Part shown: positions 21,662-32,240 of the stretch, piece by piece
Layout of the letters: each line of letters opens with the position of its first letter
Numbering within the stretch: position 1 is the stretch's first letter
Origin: Dendrocalamus latiflorus
Lineage: Eukaryota; Streptophyta; Magnoliopsida; Poales; Poaceae
Length of the DNA: 64,000 nt
Reading direction: 5' to 3'
NCBI GenBank assembly: GCA_017311315.1
Contig: CM029617.1
Coordinates: 1-64,000, forward strand
The notes under the pieces: model-generated
Databases searched by the model: none
Told to the model about the DNA's origin: nothing
What the model saw: the letters and a program-made list of their open reading frames with translations, nothing else
Translations under genes and position numbers: made by a program

Positions 21662-22762
21662 CTTGGAATTGGTGATCCTCGAGGAGTCGAGGAGTAGTTC
21701 CATATGGTGGCAAACGTAGAATCCACATGTGTTGCCCGGCGACTGCTGGTGGTACTGCAAAAAAATGCAATGTGTTAATTCAAGAGGCATTACTACCAAC
21801 TGTTGCATAGGATTGATTAATGTGTAATAGCAAATACCTTAAAATCTCGAGCATGTGTCAGGCCTTTGGCCCCTTGCTTCGAGACACCTCCCATTGCAAT
21901 GTACATCGCGAACGCCCTACGTGATTCGAAAAAGTTAACCTTAGTTATTCGGAAGGAAAGAAAAAGTACAATATAGGTATGTAGAGAGAAGATGTACTTA
22001 CCTATCGATTACTTGGCTGACAACTGTGAAGTTCATTTTATTCTTACTTAGGGAATCAAGGTAATATACCTTGTTCCATTTTGGTACAATTACTATTAAA
22101 GTCCAATGATAGTTCTGATTGAAGGGCATAAGTACATATTCCTTATTGCGGCATTCCAGCAGTGCTGCTGCAATGCACCTCTCGACGACGGATGACTCCT
22201 CGTCGATGGTAGGCCTGGCGACCAAGTGTGGGTCCAAGAAACCAACCGATGATGATTTGGATGTTCTAGCTTTAGTCAGCATGTGTCTATACATATACAC
22301 ACGAAAGTAACAAATTATATATGACATTTATCGGTATGACATGAACGGAGACTGTGATTGTACACACTTACAGCGTCCAGCATCGCATGAGTGAGACGTC
22401 AAGAGCGTTGAGCGTGAAAATATCGAATAAATCCTCAAAGGCGACCACGAAGACACACTCTTGAAGATTGTGATGTAAATCATGCGGCGCGAATTTGACA
22501 GTGACACTTGAGATCTGTTCTCCCTCTGGCTTATTGGACTGCTCCATATACCACTTGTGCAATTGCAGGCAACTATATGCTAGGGGTTGGAGAACCTTGG
22601 GCTCGAGCAACGGCTGGCCAAGCACGAATTTGCGGGCCAATGGCAGGTACGGGATATCATCATTGGTCTTCTTTGCTTTGCCCTTGCTGGCCTTGCTGCC
22701 TCGGCTGTAGGTCGACTTAATGGTAGTCGACTGTAAAGGTAGCAGTTGCTCTGGCGAGAATA
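21662..22762 (-). pseudogene. Ulp1-like (C48) cysteine peptidase gene of CACTA A, split by CACTA B
   Basis: Exons on the minus strand: the linker and N-terminal region in 22762-22374 (RGSKASKGKAKK, LHKWYMEQSN, VAFEDLFDIF, CWTL), ending at a GTAAGT donor. Next is an exon in about 22290-22004 with VGFLDPHLV, the catalytic-His segment NYHWTLIVIV and the Asp segment VYYLDS. A small exon lies near 21930-21840. The last clear exon, 21754-21662, carries QQSPGNTCGFYVC with the oxyanion Gln and catalytic Cys. His, Asp, Gln and Cys are thus all kept. Ulp1 peptidases process SUMO; in CACTA elements their role is unproven. The upstream frame continues at 41111-41137 beyond CACTA B (TSD ATA), so the gene is physically broken. 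The element shows no TNP2 of its own in the window. Confidence 0.75.
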
Positions 22763-22870
22763 CACTACAAGATAAACCCCCCTTTAGCAATGGATATGTG
22801 GCAACACATGATTTATTCGTTGCAAGGAATGATGTGGCAACATTTACTAACTGTTGCAAGCATTCCCCCG
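22763..22870. repeat. CACTA B left subterminal region
   Basis: After the terminus, short GTTGC/GCAAC motifs in both orientations are spaced 15-30 bases apart, matching the motif used at the right end. Confidence 0.7.
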
Positions 22871-23149
22871 AGCTACACCTGGTGATCCCGTACTACAGGC
22901 GTAGGTGCTCTCGTACTGCAGGGCGTAGTAGGTGCTCTCGTACGCAGGAGCTGCTCTTTAATCATTATTAATTAAATTATAGTACACAGGTGCTGCTCTT
23001 TAATCATTAATTAAATTATAGACAAAAATACTTGTTTATAGGTTTCTAACCCGCAACCTGCCAAAACTAATACACTACGTACATACCACACTGACCAACC
23101 AAGCAGCTAGTCTTTTGTGATTGTTCTCCTCATAAACTTAGTTATATAA

Positions 23150-23700
23150 CCACAACAGCCGCTGCGGCTCTGCCGTGGTGCCGTCCGCTCCCCAAATCCT
23201 CTCTCTGTCCGTGGCGCGTCGTCCCATCCTCTTCCATCTTCGCGACACCTCCAGCCGCCTCCGCGACTCCGCCGCGGCGCCGCCCCCAGCCCCCACCGCA
23301 TCGGCGCATCCTCTCCCCCGCATTGCCGCCCCCCCGCCCCCGCCTCCTCTCCGCCGCGCCCCCGCCTCCTCTCCGCCGCGGCCTAACCCTAGCGATCCCC
23401 AATCCCGCAGTCCCCTCCCAAGTGCCGACTCCCATCTCGCGACGCCTCCAGCCGCCTCTCCGCGACTCCGCCGCCGGCCGCCTCTAGTCCCCCCACCGCA
23501 TCTCCCGCATCGCCACCCCCGCCTCCTCTCTGCCGCGCCCCCCGCGACCAAGCCGGCCAAGGCGCCCAGCAAGAAGAAGAAGGAGCCTGAGGATGCGGAG
23601 AGGCCGCAGGAGGACGACGCCTGCGCCGAGGAGCCAAGGTCGACGACACCATCTACTGCCTCAACGATGACATCTATGTCCCGCCTCCTCTCGGATCCCT
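23150..23700 (+). promoter_or_regulatory. GC-rich CpG-island-like leader region of CACTA B
   Basis: A strongly C-rich stretch in which a block with GCGACxCCTCCAGCCGCCTC recurs about 197 bases apart (near 23241 and 23438), a partial tandem duplication. Open frames on both strands are low-complexity Pro/Arg/Ala strings. Its place upstream of TNP2 fits a promoter and first untranslated exon. Confidence 0.5.
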
Positions 23701-23854
23701 GTAATTTTACTTTCTTAGCACCTTTGTACATGACATTGCACGATTGTTGCTTAATGTGGAATCAATTGCTAGTGAGGATATGCATGCTTACGTAAATAGG
23801 TTGTATGTGATTGTTGCGGCTTCAGTTGGTAGTGTCTTGTATCCTCCTTAGTTT

Positions 23855-23890
23855 TGGGCCCGAGGCTCTGAGAAATCCTGGCTCCGCCAC
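23855..23890 (-). mobile_element. Tip100-like hAT terminus remnant
   Basis: The minus strand reads TAGTGGCGGAGCCAGGATTT here, a typical terminus of Tip100-like grass elements. I could not find the partner end with a matching 8-bp TSD, so its extent is unknown. Confidence 0.45.
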
Positions 23891-24548
23891 TATTGAAGAC
23901 CCCAGCTGCTTAAGCCAATCAACCTGCTAACCACACCATCTTTGTCATTGAGATCATGTTGTTTGACCCTGAATCATGAGTTGCGATCAATTAGCGCCAT
24001 GTGTGCCTGCACTGACTTGAGTACTCTGTAGTCTGTTCTGTTAGTGCTTTACTGAAGCAGTAGTGTTAACCTTCAGTCACAGCATATTATCACCATAGTG
24101 TTTGTAACGCTCAAGTTGCTATATGAGATTTTCAGTATTGAAATCAATAGAATATCTAGCACAGATATGTGTGAGCCACAATATGTATGGATTTTTTATT
24201 TAGTACTTCTCTGATTTGCTAAACTGGTGCGACCAGCCATATAACATGTTCTGATAGACTCATTTTCTGCTCTAGCTGGAGCAGTCTACTAATTATCTAA
24301 CTGAAACTGAAATAGCAATCTTCCTCCCTGGAAGCTAGAACTCTTGTTTCCTTTTGGTTAACCTTTTACAATAAGTTGCTTTTTAATTTTCTGATCTTTA
24401 TTGCCTTAGGCAAAATAGTTGTGATAATGTAACTTAAAGGGATCCAAATCATAATAATAATGTGGTTATGCTATTTATATGATGATAAATAAATATGAAC
24501 TTACAGCTGCTATTTATTTATACAGCAATAGCTTTTTATGGTTTCACA

Positions 24549-27500
24549 ATGGATTTAAAAATCATCAAGCATCTTTTGGGCTATCCTAAAGATTCTACTC
24601 GGTACATAGCTGGTGTAGAAGGATTTGTTGAATTTGCATTTAAAGATAAGACCGAAGATACCAAGATTTATTGTCCATGTCATACATGCGTGCATACTAG
24701 TCTCCTATCCAGGGATGAAATATATGAACATTTGGTCTGCAATGGGATACTTGAGAATTATGAAGAATGGGATTTTCATAGTGACCCTTCAGTGCATGAA
24801 GAATGGGATTTTCATAGTGACCCTTCAGTGCAGCACACCGTTGATCAACAACCACAATCTCAGAATGAAGAAAGGCATGATAACATGAGTCAGCTGCTTC
24901 ATGATGCATTTTATCACATGTATGAAGACATACCTATGACAGATGCCGCAAATCTTCCGAATCCACCTGTCAGCGGGCCAAATTTAGAAGCATAAGAGTT
25001 CTATAAATTGGTTGAAGATTCCAAAAAGCCTTTATGGACAGGCTGTGAATTAACACAGCTAACTTTACTTGTGCTTTTGTTCAATATAAAATCCATGAAC
25101 AAATGGTCAGATAAATCATTAGGTGATCTACTTGGTATTTTGCAGAAGGCTATTCCAAATGGAAAGGAACTGCCCAAAAATTTTTATGAGGCTAAGAAAA
25201 TTATTTCCAAATTTGGCTTGGGCTATGAAAATATTCATGCGTGCCCAAATGATTGCGAACTATTTTGGAAAGACAAGGAAAATGATGATTTTTGCTCAAA
25301 GTGCAAGGCTTCTAGGTGGAAAGGTATGGAACCTGAAACCAAACTAACAAAGAAGCAAAGAAGGAAAGCAACACCTAGTAAAGTATTAAGATACTTTCCT
25401 ATTAAAGAGAGGCTAAAAAGACTGTTTATGTGCAAAGAAACAGCACCTCTCCTAAGATGGCATGATGAAGAGCGCATCAAGGATGGTGCGCTACGACATC
25501 CAGCTGACTCCCAGCATGGACGGACTTCGATAAAAAGTTTCCACAAATTGAGTCAGATGCACGGAATATTCGATTTGGCTTAGCTACCGATGGGTTTAAT
25601 CCGTATGGGATGTTGAGTTCTAGATATAGCTGTTGGCCAGTTGTTTTGGTAATATATAACCTACCTCCATGGTTTTGCATGAAAGAGCATTATCTAATGT
25701 TGTCTTTAATAACTCCTGGTTCTACTAGTCCTGGGGATAGAATTCATGTGTTCCTTAAACCACTTTTGGAGGACCTAAAAGATTTATTTCAAAATGGTAT
25801 GTCAACATATGATGCATCAAGAAACAAACTTTTGATTTGAGAGGAGCAGTGCTAATGACCATTAGTGACCTACCAGGCTTGGGAATGCTTGCTTCTCATA
25901 TGGTTCATGGAAATTTTGCATGTCCACCTTGTGGTGAAAATGCATGGTCCAAACGTCTGAAGCATGGTCGTAAATCTTGTTTTATGGGTCATCGTCGATT
26001 TCTTCCTCTTGACCATCCTTTTCGTTTGGATGGGAATTCATTTGATGGAACAGTGGAGCTTGGAACAGAGCCTCAAACTTATTATGACCGTCCAATTTTG
26101 GATGAAATCATTGCTTTAGGTGATTTCAAGGAGTCAAAAACTTATAAGGCATTAAGTAGTCTTTTCACATTGCCTTACTGGGATGATAATATTCTTCGAT
26201 ACAATCTTGATGTGATGCATATAGAGAAGAATGTGTTTGAAAATTGTTATGGTACACTATGTGGTTTAGATGGAAAGTCAAAAGATAATTTACAAGCTCG
26301 TCAAGACCTCAAAGAGATGAACATTAGGGAGGACCTCCACCCACAAGAAAAACCTTCAGGCAAGTTCTACTTGCCACCTGCAAGGTTTGCTATGTCTAAA
26401 AGTGAGAGACAAACATTTTGTAAAGTGCTTCGAGACATAAAAGTTCCTGATGGCTACTCTGGAAACATATCAAAATCTGTAAATTGTGCTGAAGGAAAAC
26501 TTATTGGTCTCAAAACACATGACTGCCATGTTCTACTTCAACAGCTGATGCCTATTGCTCTAAGGGGTATTATTCCAGATGATATCACAACAGTAATATT
26601 TGAGTTGTCTGCTTATTTTCGAGGAATATGTTCGAAAGTGCTTCGTGTTGATGACCTTGACCGTTTGGAACACTCAATTAAAGTTACACTATGCAAAATG
26701 GAGATGATATTTCTCCTGGATTTTTTACAGTTATGGTTCACTTAGTAGTACATTTAGCAACTGAATGTAAGATGGGTGGACCAGTTTGTTATCGATGGAT
26801 GTACTTCATTGAAAGGTACTGATTCTAACTAATACAAGTTCATTGTTTGGATCATTTAATATATATAACCTACTAAATTGATGCTTTTCCATATGTTGCA
26901 GGTACCTATGTAAACTGAAGTCATATGTTCGCAATAAAGCTCATCCAGAGGCTTCAATGGCAAATTCATTTTTGGCAGATGAGTGTGTGGTGTTTTGTTC
27001 TAGGTACCTGGAAGGTTTCTCCACAAAGCATAACAAACCATCAAGGAATGATGAGAACCAGGATCATCTTGAATCTAACTTATATGGACATGATTCCTCA
27101 TTGTTTCCTCCTATAGGAAAACCATTGGGAAGACCATCCAGTTTCATTTTAACCGATCTAGAGAAACTGCAAGCACATAGATATGTACTATACAACTGTG
27201 AAGCTGTCATTCCGTACTTGAAGTAAGTGTTACTAACACCTATCAACATATTACATATGTTTCTTTAAAACTGAATCCATGTTAATTTCCATTTTAGAGA
27301 GCATGCTGCTGATCTCAAAAGAAGAAATCGTCAACGTCGTCTATCTTTGAAAACAATTGAGAAGATACAGAATAAAGAGTTTCCTAATTGGTTCAGAGAA
27401 CATGTAGGTATCATGGTTTGTTTTTTCTTCAAAAAAATTGGAAAATTTGACTTAAGTATATTTTGTGATGATACAGATCATGCAGTTGGAGCAAAAAAAT

Positions 27501-28167
27501 GGTAGCGATAGCATCGATGAGGACATTAGATGGTTGGCTCGCGGCCCATTGGATGCAGCAAGAAGACACAAAGCCTTTAACATCCGTGGTTTCAGATTTA
27601 GAGCTAAATGTTATGACAAGGCGACGCAAAATAGTGGAGTTGTTGTGACTGCAAAAACATCAAGTTATTCTTCTGGAGGGGACTAACCCTATCCTTGGAG
27701 ATATTACCTACTATGGAAGGATACTTAATATAGTTGAGTTAGACTATTATGGAAGATTCTCAGTGGTGTTGTTTAAATGTGAATGGGTTGATGGCACTCG
27801 AGGAAAGGGAGTGCAAACAGATAAGTTTGGTTGTACACTTGTGAATTTCTCACAGCAAATTCACAAGGGTGACAGGATTGAGCATGAGCCTTTTGTATTT
27901 GCTAATCAAGTTGACCAAGTGTTCTATGTCGAAGACGAGCATAACAACCCAGGATGGTCAGTTGCATTGAAGATGAAGCCTAGAGATGTATTTGAAATGG
28001 GAGAAGAATGGAATGATGTAGAATGTGAACCTTACCATGTCAGTACTCTTGGGGATCTTTTTGCTAATGCACATAATACTCATTCATGGACTAGAAGAGA
28101 TGTAGAGGGTACAACTGTAGAGGGAACAAATGTAGATCCTAGTACAAGTTCTGATCAAGAAGATTAA
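24549..28167 (+). pseudogene. TNP2-like CACTA transposase of element B (decayed)
   Basis: The N-terminus has a transposase-associated domain (KDSTRYIAGVEGFVEFAF, YCPCHTC). Next come the Transposase_21 core (NKWSDKSLGDLL, PNDCELFWKD, RWHDEERIKDG, GFNPYGMLSSRYS, YNLPPWFCMKE, GHRRFLP, LDVMHIEKNVFEN), a DUF4218-like block (RGIIPDDITTVIFEL, KLKSYVRNKAHPEAS) and a DUF4216-like end (DYYGRFSVVLFKCEW, EPFVFANQVDQVFYV). Breaks I can read are an in-frame TAA at 24993-24995 and frameshifts near 25513, 25838, 26718 and 27685. Introns with normal borders occur at about 26815-26900, 27223-27298 and 27409-27476. A 36-bp tandem duplication lies at 24761-24832. The enzyme would cut and join CACTA ends; this copy cannot. 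Confidence 0.88.
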
Positions 28168-29190
28168 TAGCTCAACAAAATTAAAGGTCAGATATGTTTG
28201 ATTTTTCTACTGTTCAATATTGTATAGTTGTACTAAGATTTTGTAACAGCTGACAAGTTTCTTTTTGACTGTTTGTATTACTCAGGTCGTGGTCCAGAAT
28301 ATGATGTTCAGTGTTCACACAATCCTTCTAATCCAAAAATGAATATCTCTGCCTTCACATGTTAGATATGCTATGTAGAAAAGCTCTTTTGTGAAGCTTG
28401 TTTTTTCTGATGCTTTGCTTCAGCAAGCTACAAACAGCAGTGCACGGGCTGCAATAGAGTCCTTGAAGCCAAAGTTAAAGGTCAGTACAAAGAGGCCAGT
28501 GATTCCAGTTCAACTGCACTGCACTGCACGTATTTATCATTCAGAGTTTTGCATTGTGATGTAAGCAAATCGCTTTGCTCTTGGCGTGCAGAGAACTCAT
28601 CACCAGCTTCCCCCTCGCAAACCGACCTGCGCGTCCAGCTGAGTGCAACAAGGTAGTCGTAAAGCTTTGCACCTCTGCAACTCTGCAACTTATATGTTCT
28701 GAACCCTACAATTTATCTGAACAATCATTCTTATCTGATCATGTAGAGCTCACTGGAGAACCTGAAGTGCTCACATGAGATGGAAGCTGGGAGTAGTGAT
28801 TTAGTTGGTTGCCTATGTTAGGAGAAAAAACCAGGATTAAACCCTGCAACTGGCTTCTTGGTTCTTGCAGCCTAAAGAATAGGTTTGACATTTATTGCCA
28901 TTTCTTGACATGATGTTCAGTGTGTGACAATTTTAGATTTGAGAATTCAGAATATAATTGTATGGTGTCGCAAGTTGTATGGTGTCGGCAAAACAGAGAT
29001 TACATTTGAAATTTGAGATTTTAGAATATAATTGTTTATATGTCCATCATAAATCCAGTGACAACAGGCCCATCATCTCTGTCGGCAGGAAATATTGAAA
29101 AACAAACTACAAAAATATTAACACTGTGAAGGTATAAGACTGAAATCAAATGGCTACAGGTGCGCCACAGCTTAGGTGCGATTTCTAAAA
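28168..29190. other. Spacer downstream of TNP2 in CACTA B
   Basis: This is probably the TNP2 3' UTR followed by non-coding DNA. Around 28900-29040 a phrase with TTTAGAATATAATTGT recurs twice. No gene is seen. Confidence 0.45.
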
Positions 29191-29195
29191 AACAA

Positions 29196-29272
29196 AAAAA
29201 TGCCTTTCAAGATTTGAACCCACAACCCTCAACAAACTGAACACCTCTTTACCATTAGACTACACATTCATT
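29196..29272 (-). repeat. tRNA-like (SINE-like) block
   Basis: The minus strand has A-box-like TAGTCTAATGGTAAAG and B-box-like GGTTCAAATCT at tRNA spacing, but no convincing acceptor stem. Likely a tRNA-derived fragment. Confidence 0.4.
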
Positions 29273-29439
29273 TGTTAGTATATGTAGGACATTATTTTTT
29301 TATCAACATTTCGTAACCTTGTTTTGAATATCATCGAGCTCTACAAAGTTTGAAGCCCCTAAATGATATCAAATGAAAAAGTTTCAACTACAAAGTTTTA
29401 AATCTTATCAAGCTCTACAATTTTGATCTTCATCCAAGA

Positions 29440-29960
29440 TATTCAAGAGGCGGGCTCTTAGAATGCTCACTTCTCTTAATCGATTCTAGTGACCAACCTT
29501 TAGAAAGTTCGTCTCAATTAATAGTCATTTTCAAAGGCATTCATTTTAAGAAGTGAGCCTCTGTTAATTGCTTAATAGAGGCAGCTGCCTTAGAATGTCC
29601 ACCTCTATTAATAGTCGATTAATAGTGGCGGCCACATTAGAATGGCCGCATATGAAAATGGTTAACAAAAGCGGGCATATGCCTAGAGCCCTCTTGACCA
29701 TGTACAGAAGCTGGCGAGGGTGGAGGCCGAGGGTTTCCCACAGGAGATGAACGAAACTGAGAAGAGGGTTAAGTGTAATAAATTCAGGAGTAACTAAAAT
29801 ATCTCGCAACAAAAACATTTGAATAAAGAATTACTATGTAGCATTAGCACCGAAACAATTAACAAAGACGGACAAAAGACGTTTTTAGAGGCTCTGTTAA
29901 TTAGAGATTGCACAGACGAGCACAATGCCTGCCTCTGTAAATCAGGGAAAAAGAACATGC
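29440..29960. repeat. Cluster of GAGGC/TTAGAATG motifs, possible subterminal zone of a third CACTA family
   Basis: Variants of GAGGCGGxC, TTAGAATG and CCTCTxTTAAT recur in both orientations about ten times over 500 bases, separated by short spacers. This looks like the subterminal repeats of another CACTA-type element. I found no matching CACTA termini, so it may be a relic inside element B. Confidence 0.45.
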
Positions 29961-30099
29961 TAGGCAATTCGGCAGGATAGCAGAATCACAAGAGGTCCTA
30001 CCTTGATATCAAGTCGGCGCAACCAAAACAGTCTGGACAACAAAGAGATTTTTTTTTGGTTTTATGTGGATACAACGAATAAGCAACGCAAAGGGACAC

Positions 30100-31195
30100 A
30101 GAATGAACTATGGCGGCGAATTGCAATGGCGTGTCAGCGGTGCAGGTGGGAGTCCAGCGTGAAATTTTCAGCTCATTCGGAGAACAACTGCTCGCTTGTA
30201 TATGTTGATACAGCCAAATGGTGTACTCACAACCTTCCACGATTTCTCATGCGCTGTACAGAATGAACTATGGCGGCGAATTGCAATGGCATGTCAACGG
30301 TGCAGGTGGGAGTCCAGCGTGAAATTTTCAGCTCATTCGGAGAACGACTGCTCGCTTGTATATGTTGATACAACCAAATGGTGTACTCACTACCTTCCAT
30401 GATTTCTCATGGGCTATACAGAATGAACTATGGCGGCGAATTGCAATAGCGTGTCAGCGGTGCAGGTGGAAGTCTAGCGTGAAATTTTCAGCTCATTCGG
30501 AGAACGACTGCTCGCTTGTATATGTTGATACAGCCAAATGGTGTACTCACTACCTTCCATGATTTCTCATGCGCTATACAAAATGAACTATGGCGGCGAA
30601 TTGCAATGGCGTGTCAGCGGTGCAGGTGGGAGTCCAGCGTGAAATTTTCAGCTCATTCGGAGAACAACTGCTCGCTTGTATATGTTGATACAGCCAAATG
30701 GTGCACTCACTACCTTCCATGATTTCTCATGCGCTATACAGAATGAACTATGGCGGCGAATTGCAATGGCGTGTCAGCGGTGCAGGTGGGAGTCCAGCGT
30801 GAAATTTTCAGCTCATTCGGAGAACGACTGCTCGCTTGTATATGTTGATACAGCCAAATGGTGTACTCACTACCTTCCATGATTTCTCATGCGCTATACA
30901 GAATGAACTATGGTGGCGAATTGCAATAGCGTGTCAGCGGTGCAGGTGGAAGTCTAGCGTGAAATTTTCAGCTCATTCGGAGAATGACTGCTCGCTTGTA
31001 TATGTTGATACAGCCAAATGGTGTACTCACTACCTTCCATGATTTCTCATGCGCTATACAGAATGAACTATGGCGGCGAATTGCAATGGCATGTCAGCGG
31101 TACAGGTGGGAGTCCAGCGTGAAATTTTCAGCTCATTCGGAGAACGACTGCTCGCTTGTATATGTTGATACAACCAAACGGTGTATTCACTACCT
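30100..31195 (+). repeat. 160-bp tandem repeat, nearly seven copies
   Basis: The unit starts AGAATGAACTATGGCGGCG at 30100, 30260, 30420, 30580, 30740, 30900 and 31060, exactly 160 bases apart. The last copy stops near 31195. Copies differ by only a few substitutions. The repeated short ORFs here are a by-product of the period. Confidence 0.96.
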
Positions 31196-31259
31196 ACTGT
31201 AAAATGGGAAATCGACCGGCGAGGTGAGAAGCTAAGCTTCATCCTAATAAACCAATAAA

Positions 31260-31755
31260 TCCATCTGAAAAACTGAGCTATAGTATTTTTGCTTTGTGGG
31301 ATAGATTTTGAATCATATAAGCACTTACTTTACGGGACGGAGGTAGGAAACCAAAATTTTGACTCTAAAAGGTTAGATAGAGGAACTATAGGAGATGTCC
31401 TTAAATAGTCCATCCAAAAAACTATATTTGGACTAACCAATAAATCCCTTAATTTTCTATTACTTTAATTAGTTGATGACTCACTTCAATTCTAATGCAA
31501 GGTATAATAGTAATATAATATCATCATATTCTTTTTTTTTGCCCTTTTAACTCCCACCTTTCTTTACCTCAGTTTCTTTGGCTTCCCTCCATTTTTTCTC
31601 ACACAAATCTGCTTCTCTCCATTTTTTGGCTGCCACAAATTGCAAGCCGCAGTAATAGTTGGGTGCCTTACAGTGACCCCACCTTCCATACAGATTAAAG
31701 AGGAGCCGTGTAACAAAAATAGTATTTCACCATTTTGCTAACTGAATCCCATCAG
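31260..31755. other. AT-rich spacer
   Basis: No gene is seen. The phrase CCAATAAATCC with a nearby AAAAACT occurs near 31250 and again near 31410, a hint of a small repeat. Confidence 0.4.
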
Positions 31756-31759
31756 CTCC

Positions 31760-32240
31760 TTATTCCACGCAATTAGATCATGGGTTCCTTCTTCCCATCG
31801 CACAGCTCCACATCTCCCTGCATCTGCCCTGCTCGGCCATTCCCCAACCCGGCAACCCAGCCCCAGCCGCCCATCGCCAGATCTGACTCGAGCGCGCGCC
31901 GCCGCGCCCCCACCACCGGCCGTTGCCTTGCCTGCGCCGCGCGCGCCTCCACTGCTGGCTGCGCGCCTCTCCTGCGCCGCGCGCGCCCGGCGCCTCCACC
32001 GAGTAGGCGAGATGGCGACCCCTCCTGCGCGGCTGCGCGGGGAGCACGGAGAGCGCCAGAGCGGGGACGCGGGGAGGACTGGAGGAGGGTGAGCGCCGCG
32101 CGGAGTGAGCTGAGGGGCGAGGGCCGGCCGACTGGCGACTGCCGAGGGCTGAATGCCTGAACTGGCTCTGAAGTCTGAACCGAACCGAGGAAATCAGGAA
32201 ATTCCAACTCTCTCCGACTCAGCTGGTCTACTCTAATTTA
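31760..32240 (+). promoter_or_regulatory. GC-rich leader/promoter zone of the TNPA-like gene
   Basis: A 400-base CpG-rich stretch in AT-rich surroundings, directly upstream of the first coding exon (acceptor at 32548). One frame is open for 126 codons but is low-complexity. It is best read as promoter plus first untranslated exon. Confidence 0.45.

Larger units (their letters stand above)
20707..22762. mobile_element. CACTA element A, left end (ATCACAGACGG family), TSD TGA
   Basis: The terminus CACTACTACAGAAAAGG starts at 20707 directly after the trinucleotide TGA. The subterminal region follows, then an internal region with a Ulp1-like gene on the minus strand. CACTA B interrupts it at 22763 and A resumes at 41111-41143. 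Its own right terminus is not in the window. The phrase GGCTAGCCTCAGGA..TGCTAGCCATGCC at about 21000 recurs at about 41492 in CACTA C, showing that the two are the same family. Confidence 0.85.

Noticed and set aside
23138..23795. Overlapping ORFs of about 200 codons on both strands
   Set aside because: Base-composition artefacts of a CpG-rich transposon leader; Pro/Arg/Ala strings only.
30196..31202. Series of identical 68-codon ORFs that look like a small gene family
   Set aside because: Each ORF is one phase of the 160-bp tandem repeat; there is no independent gene structure.
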